The notes beneath the pieces are model-generated. The model had not been told where the DNA came from. It worked only from the letters and a program-made list of their open reading frames with translations, and made no database searches. DNA of 64,000 nucleotides, taken from contig NZ_BSTX01000002.1 of NCBI RefSeq assembly GCF_030269765.1, positions 310,001-374,000 of the forward strand, given 5' to 3'. This document shows, in pieces, positions 1 to 9,443 of the stretch. A program made the translations under genes and the position numbers. This DNA comes from Actinorhabdospora filicis (GTDB lineage: Bacteria; Actinomycetota; Actinomycetes; Mycobacteriales; Micromonosporaceae). Within the stretch, counting starts at the first letter, position 1; the number at the start of each line of letters is the position of its first letter.

Positions 1-1071
1 GTCTTCGAGGTCACCGACCGGCGCTTCAACGCGGCCATCGTCCCCGGAGACGACCATCTGGCGCCCGATGGGCGGGTGATGGAGGTGTTGAGTGAGCATC
101 TGTGTCAGGGCTGGCTGGAGGGTTATCTTCTGACCGGCCGGCACGGGCTGTTCACCAGCTACGAGGCGTTCATCCACATCGTGGACTCGATGTTCAACCA
201 GCACGCCAAGTGGCTCAAGTCGACCCTGGACATCCCGTGGCGGCGCCCGATCGCGTCGCTGAACTACCTCCTGTCATCGCACGTGTGGCGCCAGGACCAC
301 AATGGCTTCTCCCATCAAGACCCCGGCTTCATCGACCACGTGGTCAACAAGAAGGCCGAGGTCATCCGCGTCTACCTGCCACCGGACGCCAACACCCTCC
401 TGTCGACCATGGACCACTGCCTGGCCTCACGCCACTACGTCAACGTGATCGTGGCGGGCAAGCAGCCGCAACCGGCCTGGTTGTCGCTTGAGGACGCCCG
501 CGACCACTGCCGGCGCGGTGTGGGGATCTGGGAGTGGGCGAGCAATGACGAGGGCGAGCCCGACGTCGTGATGGCCTGCGCCGGGGACGTCCCGACCCTG
601 GAGACCCTCGCCGCCGTCGGCATCCTCCGCGCCCACGTGCCGGGCCTGCGCGTGCGGGTGGTCAACGTGGTCGACCTGATGCGGCTCGAACCCGACTCCG
701 AGCATCCGCATGGGATGCCGGATGCGCAGTTCGACGCGCTGTTCACCACCGACAAGCCGGTGGTCTTCGCCTACCACGGCTACCCGTGGCTGATCCACCG
801 GCTGACCTACCGCCGCACCAACCACGACAACATCCACGTGCGCGGTTACAAGGAAGAAGGCACCACGACCACGCCCTTCGACATGGTCATGCTCAATGAC
901 CTCGACCGCTTCCACCTGGTCATGGACGTCATCGACCGCGTACCGGGCCTGGCCGTCAGGGAAGCCGCGCTACGGCAACGCATGTACGACGCCCGCCAGC
1001 GCGCCCGCGCCTACACCCGCGAACACGGCGAGGACGCCCCCGAGATCAAGGACTGGCGATGGACACCGTGA
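1..1071 (+). CDS. xfp: Phosphoketolase (C-terminal part; start outside the window)
   Basis: Open from the first base, so only the last 356 residues are present. Phosphoketolases are thiamine-diphosphate enzymes that split xylulose-5-phosphate and/or fructose-6-phosphate with phosphate to give acetyl phosphate. The visible part reads as the family's C-terminal half: TSYEAF near the start, then [15 protein letters not shown], the segment [17 protein letters not shown], and the typical end region with RVNVVDLM. The stop overlaps the ATG of the downstream ATPase by 13 nt, so the two are translationally coupled. Its place upstream of USP, flavodoxin and DevR-like genes suggests a role in fermentative or low-oxygen ATP supply; that is inference. 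Substrate preference cannot be read from this part. Confidence 0.95.
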   Translation, partial: VFEVTDRRFNAAIVPGDDHLAPDGRVMEVLSEHLCQGWLEGYLLTGRHGLFTSYEAFIHIVDSMFNQHAKWLKSTLDIPWRRPIASLNYLLSSHVWRQDHNGFSHQDPGFIDHVVNKKAEVIRVYLPPDANTLLSTMDHCLASRHYVNVIVAGKQPQPAWLSLEDARDHCRRGVGIWEWASNDEGEPDVVMACAGDVPTLETLAAVGILRAHVPGLRVRVVNVVDLMRLEPDSEHPHGMPDAQFDALFTTDKPVVFAYHGYPWLIHRLTYRRTNHDNIHVRGYKEEGTTTTPFDMVMLNDLDRFHLVMDVIDRVPGLAVREAALRQRMYDARQRARAYTREHGEDAPEIKDWRWTP

Positions 1072-3398
1072 CCACCACCCGTCGCGGCCTCACCACCGGT
1101 GAGGCCGCCCGGCTCCTGGCCGCGACGGGCCCCAACACCATCCCCGCCCCGCGCCCGCCCCGCCTCGCCGCCCGTGTCGCCGCGCAGCTGATCGACCCGC
1201 TCGTCACACTCCTGCTGGCCGCCGCGCTGGTCACCTCCCTGCTCGGCGACTGGACCGACGCGCTGGTGATCGCCCTGGTCATCACCCTCAACACCGCCAT
1301 CGGCGTGGCGCAGCAGACCCGCGCGGACAAGGCCGTCGCCGCCCTCGGCGACCTCACCGCGCCCATCGCGCACGTGGTCCGCGACGGCCGCGACACCAGC
1401 GTCCCGGCCGCCGACCTCGTGCCCGGTGACCTGGTGCGCCTGGCCGCCGGTGACGTCGTACCGGCCGACCTCACCCTCACCGCGGCCCACCGCTGCCAGC
1501 TGGACGAGTCGGCGCTGACCGGTGAGTCCCTCCCGGCCGAACGCGTCAGCGGGGAGGCAGTCGAGGCGGGCACCGTCGTGGTCGCCGGACGCGCCGAGGG
1601 CGTGGTCACCCGCACCGGCGCGGGAAGCGCGATGGGCCGTGTGGCCGGGCTCGTCGCGGCCGCCTCGGGCCGTGCCACCCCATTGCAGCGGCGCATCGCG
1701 CGGCTGGGGCGGATCCTCAGCGCGGCGGTGGTCCTGCTGTGCGCGATCGTCTTCGCTCTCGGCGTGGCCTCCGGGACGCCGTGGCTGACGATGGCGCTCA
1801 TCGCGGTCAGCCTCGCGGTGGCCGCCGTCCCGGAGTCGCTCCCGGCGGTGGTGACCCTCGCGCTGGCCCTCGGCGCCCGCCGGATGGCCCGCCACAACGC
1901 CATTCCCCGCAGCCTGCACGCGGTGGAGACCCTCGGGTCGGTCACCGTGATCGCCTCCGACAAGACCGGCACCCTCACCCAGGGGCGGATGAGCGTTCGC
2001 GCGGCCGTCCCGGTGCGCGGCGGTCCGGCGGGGCTCGCCCGCGCGGCCGTCCTGTGCTCCGACGCGACGCTGGATGAGGACGGGCGCGCCACCGGCGACG
2101 CCATGGAGGCCGCCCTCCTCACCCACCTCGCCGGCCTCGGGCTCGACGCCGAGACCGTCCGGTCGGGCGCGCCGCGCCTCGCCGAGGTCCCCTTCGATCA
2201 GGCGACCCGGCGCATGGTCACCGTCCACGACACCCCGTCGGGTCCGCTGACGGTGTGCAAGGGCGCACCCGAGACGGTCCTGGCCGCGCCCGTCACCGAC
2301 CCGGGCGACCCGGACGTGGCCGCCGCGCTGGCCGAGGCCGAGCGCCTGGCCGCGCGAGGCCTGCGCGTCATCGCCGTCGCCGCCGGGCCCGGGACGGAGG
2401 CCGCCGGGCTGGGCGTCCTGGGCGTCATCGGCATCGGCGATCCTCTACGTGGCGACGCCGCTCAGGTCGCCGAGGCGATCGGGCGGGCCGGGATCCGGCT
2501 CGACCTGATCACCGGCGACCACCCGGCCACCGCCGCCGCCATCGCCGCCGAGCTCGGCATCGCCGGGGACGATCGCGTGCACGCCCGCATCCGCCCCGAA
2601 GGCAAACTCGACATCATCGCCGCGCTCCAGGAGTCCGGGCACATCGTGGCGATGACCGGCGACGGTGTCAACGACGCCCCCGCGCTGCGCCGCGCCGACA
2701 TCGGTGTGGCCATGGGCGGCGGCACCGAGGTCGCCCGCCGCGCCGCCGACCTCGTCCTCGCCGACGACTCCCTGGGCACCGTGGTCACCGCCGTCGGTGA
2801 GGGCAGGCGCGTCTACGACAACATTCGCCGCTTCCTGCTCTACGGCCTGGCCGGCGGTACCGCCGAGATCCTGGTGATGCTCGCCGGGCCCCTTTTCGGG
2901 CTGGCGGTGCCGCTTCTCCCGGCGCAGATCCTCTGGATCAACCTGCTCACCCACGGACTGCCCGGTGTCGCCCTCGGCGCCGAACCGGCCGAGCCCGGCG
3001 TCCTGCGCCGCCCGCCGCGCGCGCCGGGCGAGCAGATCCTCGGTGCCGGACTGTGGCGGGGCGTCCTCGCCATCGGCGTGCTACTGACCATCGCCACACT
3101 CGGCTCGGCGCTGGCGGCCGGGGACGCCTGGCGCAGCGCGCTGTTCACCACCCTCGGGCTCGCCCAGCTCGGCATCGCCCTGGCCCTGCGCCCGCGCGGC
3201 GCGGGCCGCCGCAACCCGGGACTCCTGCTGGCCGTCGTGCTCTCGGCGGGCGCCCAGATCGCCGCCGTCACCTGGGGTCCTCTGCGGACGCTCATGGGCG
3301 CCGAACCCCTGACCGCAGGACGCCTGGCGGTGTGCGCGGCGCTGGCCGCAGGTCCCGCCCTGGCCGTCCTGATCTACCGGAAAGTGAGACAACGATGA
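1059..3398 (+). CDS. P-type cation-transporting ATPase (P2-like)
   Basis: 779-residue membrane pump. Visible motifs are the actuator loop ALTGES, the membrane motif [11 protein letters not shown] (family usually PEGLP), the phosphorylation motif DKTGTLT with D at residue 301, and the hinge [12 protein letters not shown] near residue 533. Hydrophobic helices flank these as in Ca2+/Mg2+-type P2 ATPases. The cation is not certain: the TM4 motif has Ser in place of the usual Gly. The ATG lies inside the end of the phosphoketolase gene, and the stop overlaps the next ATG by 4 nt (ATGA), so this is an operon gene. P-type ATPases of this class occur in DosR-type dormancy regulons, which fits the neighbours. 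At 779 aa it is somewhat shorter than the usual 850-900 aa. Confidence 0.93.
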   Translation: MDTVTTTRRGLTTGEAARLLAATGPNTIPAPRPPRLAARVAAQLIDPLVTLLLAAALVTSLLGDWTDALVIALVITLNTAIGVAQQTRADKAVAALGDLTAPIAHVVRDGRDTSVPAADLVPGDLVRLAAGDVVPADLTLTAAHRCQLDESALTGESLPAERVSGEAVEAGTVVVAGRAEGVVTRTGAGSAMGRVAGLVAAASGRATPLQRRIARLGRILSAAVVLLCAIVFALGVASGTPWLTMALIAVSLAVAAVPESLPAVVTLALALGARRMARHNAIPRSLHAVETLGSVTVIASDKTGTLTQGRMSVRAAVPVRGGPAGLARAAVLCSDATLDEDGRATGDAMEAALLTHLAGLGLDAETVRSGAPRLAEVPFDQATRRMVTVHDTPSGPLTVCKGAPETVLAAPVTDPGDPDVAAALAEAERLAARGLRVIAVAAGPGTEAAGLGVLGVIGIGDPLRGDAAQVAEAIGRAGIRLDLITGDHPATAAAIAAELGIAGDDRVHARIRPEGKLDIIAALQESGHIVAMTGDGVNDAPALRRADIGVAMGGGTEVARRAADLVLADDSLGTVVTAVGEGRRVYDNIRRFLLYGLAGGTAEILVMLAGPLFGLAVPLLPAQILWINLLTHGLPGVALGAEPAEPGVLRRPPRAPGEQILGAGLWRGVLAIGVLLTIATLGSALAAGDAWRSALFTTLGLAQLGIALALRPRGAGRRNPGLLLAVVLSAGAQIAAVTWGPLRTLMGAEPLTAGRLAVCAALAAGPALAVLIYRKVRQR

Positions 3399-4210
3399 GG
3401 ATCGTAGTGGGCATCGACGGCTCGGACTCGGCCCTGGAAGCCGTTCGCACCGCCGCCGCCGAGGCCGCCGAGCGAGGCGCGGATCTGCGGATCGTGCACG
3501 CCTTCATCTGGCCGCTCATGCACATCGACACCCGCCCCGCCCCGCTCGGCCCGCAGGGCGGCGGGCTGCGCCACCAATCCGAGCGCTGGCTGTCCGACGC
3601 CGCCGACACCGCCCGCTACACCGCGCCGGAGATCCCGGTCGAGACCCGGCTGATCACCGGCGCCGCGGCGGCCGTGCTGGTCGAGGAGGCCGCCGAGGCC
3701 CAGCTCGTCGTGGTCGGCGACCGTGGTCTCGGCGCGATCAGCGGCCTGCTCGTGGGCTCCGTCGCCGTCGCGGTCGCCCATCGGGCGGCCTGCCCCGTCA
3801 TGGTCGTCAAAGGCCCGCGCCGGGCGTCGGGCCCCGTGGTCGTCGGCATCGACGGGTCGGCGGCCTCGGAGGCGGCGCTGGCGGCGGCCTTGGTCACCGC
3901 CGAGCTGCGCAAGGCGCCCCTGGTGCTCGCCCACGTCGCCGGTCTCGACGACCTTGTGAACGTCCCGGACATGGCCGCCCTCATGCGCGGCCATTCGCTG
4001 CCCGTGGTCGAGGAGGTGCTGGTCGGGGATTCGGCGGCCGCGTTCGTCCGGCACACCACCGGCGCCCGCATCGTTGTCGTCGGCAGCCGGGGACACGGTG
4101 CGCTCACCGGCCTGCTGCTCGGCTCCTTCAGCCAATACGTCCTTCACCACACGCGCCGCGACGTCCTCATCGTCCCGGCCGTGCCCCGCACGAACGGAGA
4201 AGACCGATGA
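3395..4210 (+). CDS. Universal stress protein, two tandem USP domains
   Basis: 271 residues. Start chosen at the ATG that overlaps the ATPase stop (ATGA); the open frame extends upstream but only over the ATPase. Each half begins with a VVGIDGS-type strand and ends with the ATP-binding loop G-x2-G-x9-G-S/T: VVGDRGLGAISGLLVGS in the first half and VVGSRGHGALTGLLLGS in the second. Both loops look intact, so ATP binding by both domains is likely. Tandem USPs of this size are typical members of actinobacterial hypoxia and stationary-phase regulons. The stop overlaps the flavodoxin-like gene by 4 nt. Confidence 0.93.
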   Translation: MRIVVGIDGSDSALEAVRTAAAEAAERGADLRIVHAFIWPLMHIDTRPAPLGPQGGGLRHQSERWLSDAADTARYTAPEIPVETRLITGAAAAVLVEEAAEAQLVVVGDRGLGAISGLLVGSVAVAVAHRAACPVMVVKGPRRASGPVVVGIDGSAASEAALAAALVTAELRKAPLVLAHVAGLDDLVNVPDMAALMRGHSLPVVEEVLVGDSAAAFVRHTTGARIVVVGSRGHGALTGLLLGSFSQYVLHHTRRDVLIVPAVPRTNGEDR

Positions 4211-4758
4211 GAATCCTGCTCACCGCCGCCGGGCGCCATGGCGCCACCGCCGAGATCCTCGACCTGATCGCCCGCGTCCTGCGCGAGCGCGGCTTCCACG
4301 CCGAGGTCCGCAATCCCGGGACGGTCGACGACCTGCGCGGCTATGACGCGGTCGTGCTCGGCAGCGCCGTCTACTACGGGTCCTGGCTGCCGGCCGCCCG
4401 TGATTTCGCCGGACGCCACGCCGCCGGGCTGCGGACGATGCCGGTCTGGCTGTTCTCCAATGGCCCCGTCGGTGACCCGCTGTTCCCGTCCGACGGCCCG
4501 TCCGGCGTTCCGGGCCTGCTGCGGCTGACCGGCGCACGCGGGCACCGCCTTTTCGGTGGTCGCCTGGACCGGCGCTCGCTGGGGCCGGTGGAGCGCGCCG
4601 TGGCGCGGCTGATCCCCGCCGCCGACGGCGACTACCGCGACACCGACGACATCGAGGCGTGGGCGGCCGGTATCGGCGAGAGCCTCATGCGCCTGTCAGA
4701 ACAGGGCCCAAGGTCCCGTGATGATCGAGTATCTGGACGCGCGCAGACCGCCATTTGA
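4207..4758 (+). CDS. Flavodoxin-domain protein
   Basis: 183 residues. N-terminal strand-loop MRILLTAAGRHGATAEI matches the FMN phosphate-binding loop of flavodoxins; YDAVVLGSAVYYGSW matches the second FMN loop, as in the HemG/protoporphyrinogen-oxidase-like flavodoxin group. Expected to bind FMN and move electrons in the cytoplasm; the partner is unknown. Begins in an ATGA overlap with the USP gene. The last ~15 codons contain the DosR-box-like palindrome at 4704-4717 that probably serves the next gene, so coding and regulatory sequence overlap here. Confidence 0.85.
   Translation: MRILLTAAGRHGATAEILDLIARVLRERGFHAEVRNPGTVDDLRGYDAVVLGSAVYYGSWLPAARDFAGRHAAGLRTMPVWLFSNGPVGDPLFPSDGPSGVPGLLRLTGARGHRLFGGRLDRRSLGPVERAVARLIPAADGDYRDTDDIEAWAAGIGESLMRLSEQGPRSRDDRVSGRAQTAI
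4704..4717. promoter_or_regulatory. DosR/DevR-box-like palindrome upstream of devR
   Basis: The sequence GGGCCCAAGGTCCC fits GGGNC-N4-GNCCC, the core of mycobacterial DosR boxes. It sits about 93 nt before the ATG of the DevR-like gene, inside the 3' end of the flavodoxin gene. A second match is at 8811-8824. Autoregulation is the simplest reading, but binding is inferred. Confidence 0.55.
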
Positions 4759-4809
4759 ATGGGTACCGTTCAGAAAGACACAGCGCGCGCACCACCGGAG
4801 GGTACCGTC

Positions 4810-5457
4810 ATGATCACCCGAGTCTTCCTCGTCGACGACCACGAACTCGTCCGCCGCGGCCTGGCCGACCTGTTCGAGGCCGAGGAGGACCTGGAGGTCG
4901 TCGGCGAGGCCGCCTCGGTGGGTGAGGCCATGGCGCGCATCCCCGGCGTGAAGCCCGACGTGGCGATCCTCGACGTGCGCATCGGTGACGGCGACGGCGT
5001 GGAGCTCTGCCGCGACCTGACCTCGGCGATGCCTGAGCTGACCTGCCTCATGCTCACCTCCTTCGACGACGACGAGGCCCTCTTCAACGCGATCATGGCC
5101 GGGGCCGCCGGGTTCGTCCTCAAGCAGGTCCTGGGCACCGATCTGCTGTCGGCGGTGCGCGCGGTGGCCCGCGGCGAGTCGCTGCTGGACCCGCGCGCCA
5201 CCGCCGCGCTCATGGCGCGCCTGCGCCGCGACCAGGAGAAGGCCGACCCGCTGCGGGTGCTCACCGAGCAGGAGCGGGTCGTGCTCGGCCACATCGGTGA
5301 GGGCCTGAGCAACAAGGAGATCGCCGAGCGCATGTTCCTGGCCGAGAAGACGGTCAAGAACTACGTCTCGCACCTGCTGGCCAAGCTGGGCATGCAGCGC
5401 CGCACGCAGGCCGCGGTCATGGTCACGCAGCTGCGCGGCGAGCGTCCGGCTCCCTGA
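4810..5457 (+). CDS. devR: DevR/DosR-like NarL-family response regulator
   Basis: 215 residues. Start set at the ATG 7 nt after GGAGGG (4797-4802); an in-frame ATG at 4759 lacks a comparable site. Receiver domain: DD at residues 9-10, phospho-acceptor D55 in AILDVRIGD, conserved TS near 81 and K of LKQV near 105. A LuxR-type helix-turn-helix starts at LTEQE (about residue 150) and contains [19 protein letters not shown], nearly identical to the DNA-contact helix of mycobacterial DosR (KTVKNYVS). It should be phosphorylated by the convergent kinase 5461-7158 and bind GGGNC-N4-GNCCC boxes. The stop is only 3 nt from the stop of that kinase gene. Confidence 0.93.
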   Translation: MITRVFLVDDHELVRRGLADLFEAEEDLEVVGEAASVGEAMARIPGVKPDVAILDVRIGDGDGVELCRDLTSAMPELTCLMLTSFDDDEALFNAIMAGAAGFVLKQVLGTDLLSAVRAVARGESLLDPRATAALMARLRRDQEKADPLRVLTEQERVVLGHIGEGLSNKEIAERMFLAEKTVKNYVSHLLAKLGMQRRTQAAVMVTQLRGERPAP

Positions 5458-5460
5458 CGG

Positions 5461-7218
<1,758 letters not shown>

Positions 7219-7232
7219 TCAATACGCGATGC

Positions 7233-7265
7233 GACCGCCGCCGGTGCGTGGTACCGGCGGCGGTC
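7233..7265 (-). terminator. GC-rich hairpin after the USP-DoxX transcription unit
   Basis: Perfect 13-bp stem: GACCGCCGCCGGT pairs with ACCGGCGGCGGTC across a 7-nt loop. It starts 11 nt downstream of the doxX-like stop on the minus strand. No T-run follows, as is common in actinomycetes. It probably separates the USP-DoxX unit from the kinase gene. Confidence 0.6.
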
Positions 7266-7275
7266 GGGGCGGGGA

Positions 7276-7842
7276 TCAGATGAGCCAGGGGTTGGCGCGC
7301 ACGAAGGGGAGCGCGGCCCACAGGCGTCCCAGGCCCCAGGTGTGCCCGGCGTGAGCGGCGGCCACCACGACCAGTGCGATCGCGTAGATGACGTGGTAAT
7401 CGACGATCGGGTTGGTCGAGCCGCTCGGGGCACCGGCCGAGGTGGTCTGCGCCAGGGGCCATTCCGCGACCCACATCAGCAGCATCATCAGCGAACCGGC
7501 GACCGCCGAGACGCGCAGGCCGACGCCGAGCATGACGGCGATGCCGATGGCGGCCAGGCCGAGCATGAACAGCCAGTCGGCCCAGGGCGCGCCGGCCCAG
7601 TCGCGGAACATCGACTGGAAGGGGCCGGCGTCGACGTGGCCGAGGAAGCCCTTGGTCGGTGAGCCGCCCGAGGTCCAGGCGCGCTCGGAGGGGGTGGCGT
7701 AGCCCAGGCCGAGGAGCTTGTCGGCGAAGGCCCACAGGAAGATGAAGCCGGTGGCCAGGCGCAGTACCGCCAGGGAACGGTCGGTGAGGGTGGAGCGGGT
7801 CTGGTCGAGGTGGGTGGGCCGGGTGCGGTCTTTGACGGACAT
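7276..7842 (-). CDS. DoxX-family membrane protein
   Basis: 188 residues with four predicted membrane helices. The first contains LAVLRLATGFIFLWAFADKLLGLG, a typical DoxX/thiosulfate:quinone-oxidoreductase large-subunit opening; later ones start near LFMLGLAAIGIAVMLGVG and YHVIYAIALVVVAAAH. The loop with SPTKGFLGH is also usual in this subfamily. DoxX-like proteins are linked to membrane redox and oxidative-stress tolerance; the exact reaction is unknown. Only 19 nt separate it from the USP gene upstream, so both probably share the promoter with the box at 8811-8824. Confidence 0.85.
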   Translation of the reverse strand: MSVKDRTRPTHLDQTRSTLTDRSLAVLRLATGFIFLWAFADKLLGLGYATPSERAWTSGGSPTKGFLGHVDAGPFQSMFRDWAGAPWADWLFMLGLAAIGIAVMLGVGLRVSAVAGSLMMLLMWVAEWPLAQTTSAGAPSGSTNPIVDYHVIYAIALVVVAAAHAGHTWGLGRLWAALPFVRANPWLI

Positions 7843-7861
7843 GGCGGGCTCCTTGGGGGGC

Positions 7862-8752
7862 TCAGGACTCGGGGACGATGAGGACGGGCGACCAGGAGTG
7901 GTGCAGCAGCGCCTGCCCGACCGAACCGGAGCGGGCGGGGCGGCCGTCGGTGCCGACCACGACCAGGCGGGCGCCGGCCGAGCGCTCCACGAGCGCCTGG
8001 GCGGGCTTGTCGGCGCTGACCGCGCAGGTGATCTGGAGGCCCGGGTACCGCTTCTCGGTGGTGGTGACCAGGCCCTGCAGCCAGGCGGCGCGCTTGTGGA
8101 GCTGCTGGTCGAGGGTCCCGGCGGCGGGGTGGCGCACCTCGCGGTGGCAGTGCAGGGCGACCAGCCACACGCCGTGCCGCAGGGCGTGGTCGGCGGCGAG
8201 CCGCAGTGCGGCCAGCGATGAGGGTGTGCCGTCCACGCCGACGACCACGGGGGCGTCGGGGTCGGCGGCGGCGGGGGCGTGGGCGCGGATGACGGCGACG
8301 GGGCAGGGCGGCTCGGCGCCGATGGCGGTGCTGACCGAGCCCAGCAGCATCCGGCCGAGCAGGCCGCGTCCGTGGCTGCCGAGGACGAGCATCGCCGCGC
8401 CCTTGGCCGCGCGGTTGAGCACCTCGTAGGGTGTGCCGTCCTCGACGCGGGTCAGGACGCTGACGCCGGGTGCGGCCTCGCGGACCAGGCCCTCGGCGGC
8501 CGCGGCGATGTCGTGGGCGTGGGCCTCGATGTCGCGCTCGATCTCGTCGGCGGCGTTGGGGAGCCGCATCTCGTCGGCGAGGCTCATGCGTCCCAGGCGG
8601 TCGATGGCGTGGACGAGCCGCAGCGGCCGTCCGGTGGAGGCGGCCTCCAGGGCGGCCCAGCGCAGGGCGAGCAGGCTCTGCGGTTCATCGTCGACGCCGA
8701 TCACGATCGGCGTGGTGACCTCGGTGGCCGAGGTGCTGCTGGCTGCGTTCAT
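7862..8752 (-). CDS. Universal stress protein, two USP domains
   Basis: 296 residues. Start chosen at ATG 8752, because upstream codons read across the divergent promoter. The first USP domain has PIVIGVDDEPQS and the intact nucleotide loop VLGSHGRGLLGRMLLGS. The second begins VVVGVDGTPSS, but its loop is altered to VVVGTDGRPARSGSVGQ, so the second site may bind ATP poorly. It is the first gene of the USP-DoxX unit; a DosR-box-like site lies about 60 nt upstream. With the USP at 3395 it brackets the DevR/DevS pair, as in dormancy regulons. Confidence 0.92.
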   Translation of the reverse strand: MNAASSTSATEVTTPIVIGVDDEPQSLLALRWAALEAASTGRPLRLVHAIDRLGRMSLADEMRLPNAADEIERDIEAHAHDIAAAAEGLVREAAPGVSVLTRVEDGTPYEVLNRAAKGAAMLVLGSHGRGLLGRMLLGSVSTAIGAEPPCPVAVIRAHAPAAADPDAPVVVGVDGTPSSLAALRLAADHALRHGVWLVALHCHREVRHPAAGTLDQQLHKRAAWLQGLVTTTEKRYPGLQITCAVSADKPAQALVERSAGARLVVVGTDGRPARSGSVGQALLHHSWSPVLIVPES

Positions 8753-8810
8753 GCCATCAGCGTCGTCGTCGCCGGGCTCACGCGGCAGAGCCGAACCACG
8801 TCGATGCGCA

Positions 8811-8824
8811 GGGACCAAAGACCC
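8811..8824. promoter_or_regulatory. DosR/DevR-box-like palindrome in a divergent promoter
   Basis: GGGACCAAAGACCC fits GGGNC-N4-GNCCC with the same arm spacing as the site at 4704. It is 59 nt before the USP start (minus) and 87 nt before the cNMP-domain gene start (plus), so one site could serve both genes. Confidence 0.6.
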
Positions 8825-8911
8825 CACCGGCATGGCGTCGGTCGACTCTGGAGCGAATGACGCCGGAGGACGAGTCTCGATGGAGAAGGCCCGACTCATG
8901 AGGAGACCGCC

Positions 8912-9358
8912 ATGCCGACCCTCACCACGCTCACCGACTTCCCGGTCTTCGGCGACTTGACCCGTGAGCAGCTGATGCTCCTGGACGCCACCGCCCGCGA
9001 CGTGCGTCACCGCGCCGGCGAGCTCCTCTTCACCGAGGGCGCCCCCGCGTGGGGCTGTTGGCTGATCACCTCCGGGGAGGTGGAGCTGGAGACCGGTGCG
9101 CCCGGTGGCGGGCGCCTGGTCATCGACACCCTCGGGCCCGGCGACGTGCTCGGCTGGTCCTGGCTCGTCGCGCCCCACCACTGGCACCACACCGCCAAGG
9201 CCCGCACCGACGTCACCGCGGTGCTGCTGGACACCGATCGGCTGAAGAACTTCGCGGCCACCGATCCCGGCCTCGGCTACGCGGTCACCAAGGCGCTCTT
9301 CGGGGTCCTGCTGTCGCGGCTGCAGGCCACGCGGGCGAGACTGGCCGGCGGTGCCTGA
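8912..9358 (+). CDS. Stand-alone cyclic-nucleotide-binding domain protein
   Basis: 148 residues: only a CRP/FNR-type cNMP-binding beta-barrel. It starts LTDFPVFGDLTREQLMLLD and continues with LFTEGAPAWGCWLITSGEVEL and LGPGDVLGWSWLV. There is no C-terminal helix-turn-helix, so it is not a classic transcription factor. The phosphate-binding cassette looks altered (W and H residues around 90-95), so the ligand may not be cAMP. GAGGAG lies 6 nt before the ATG. It is divergent from the USP gene across the DosR-like box and so is probably hypoxia- or redox-controlled. Confidence 0.85.
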   Translation: MPTLTTLTDFPVFGDLTREQLMLLDATARDVRHRAGELLFTEGAPAWGCWLITSGEVELETGAPGGGRLVIDTLGPGDVLGWSWLVAPHHWHHTAKARTDVTAVLLDTDRLKNFAATDPGLGYAVTKALFGVLLSRLQATRARLAGGA

Positions 9359-9443
9359 GCGCCCGGTCACAGAAAAGGTTCATAGCTGTAACGTTTCGTC
9401 CCCGCGGGGTCCCCTGTGGACCCATCGGCGGCCAGGATGAGGT

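Noticed and set aside
1011..2228. Long open frame antisense to the P-type ATPase gene
   Set aside because: Shadow of a high-GC gene: low-complexity composition, no family motif, no ribosome-binding site.
9400..9409. CCCCGCGGGG as a terminator of the cNMP-domain gene
   Set aside because: No loop is possible in the perfect palindrome and it lies close to the next GTG; more likely chance in GC-rich DNA.
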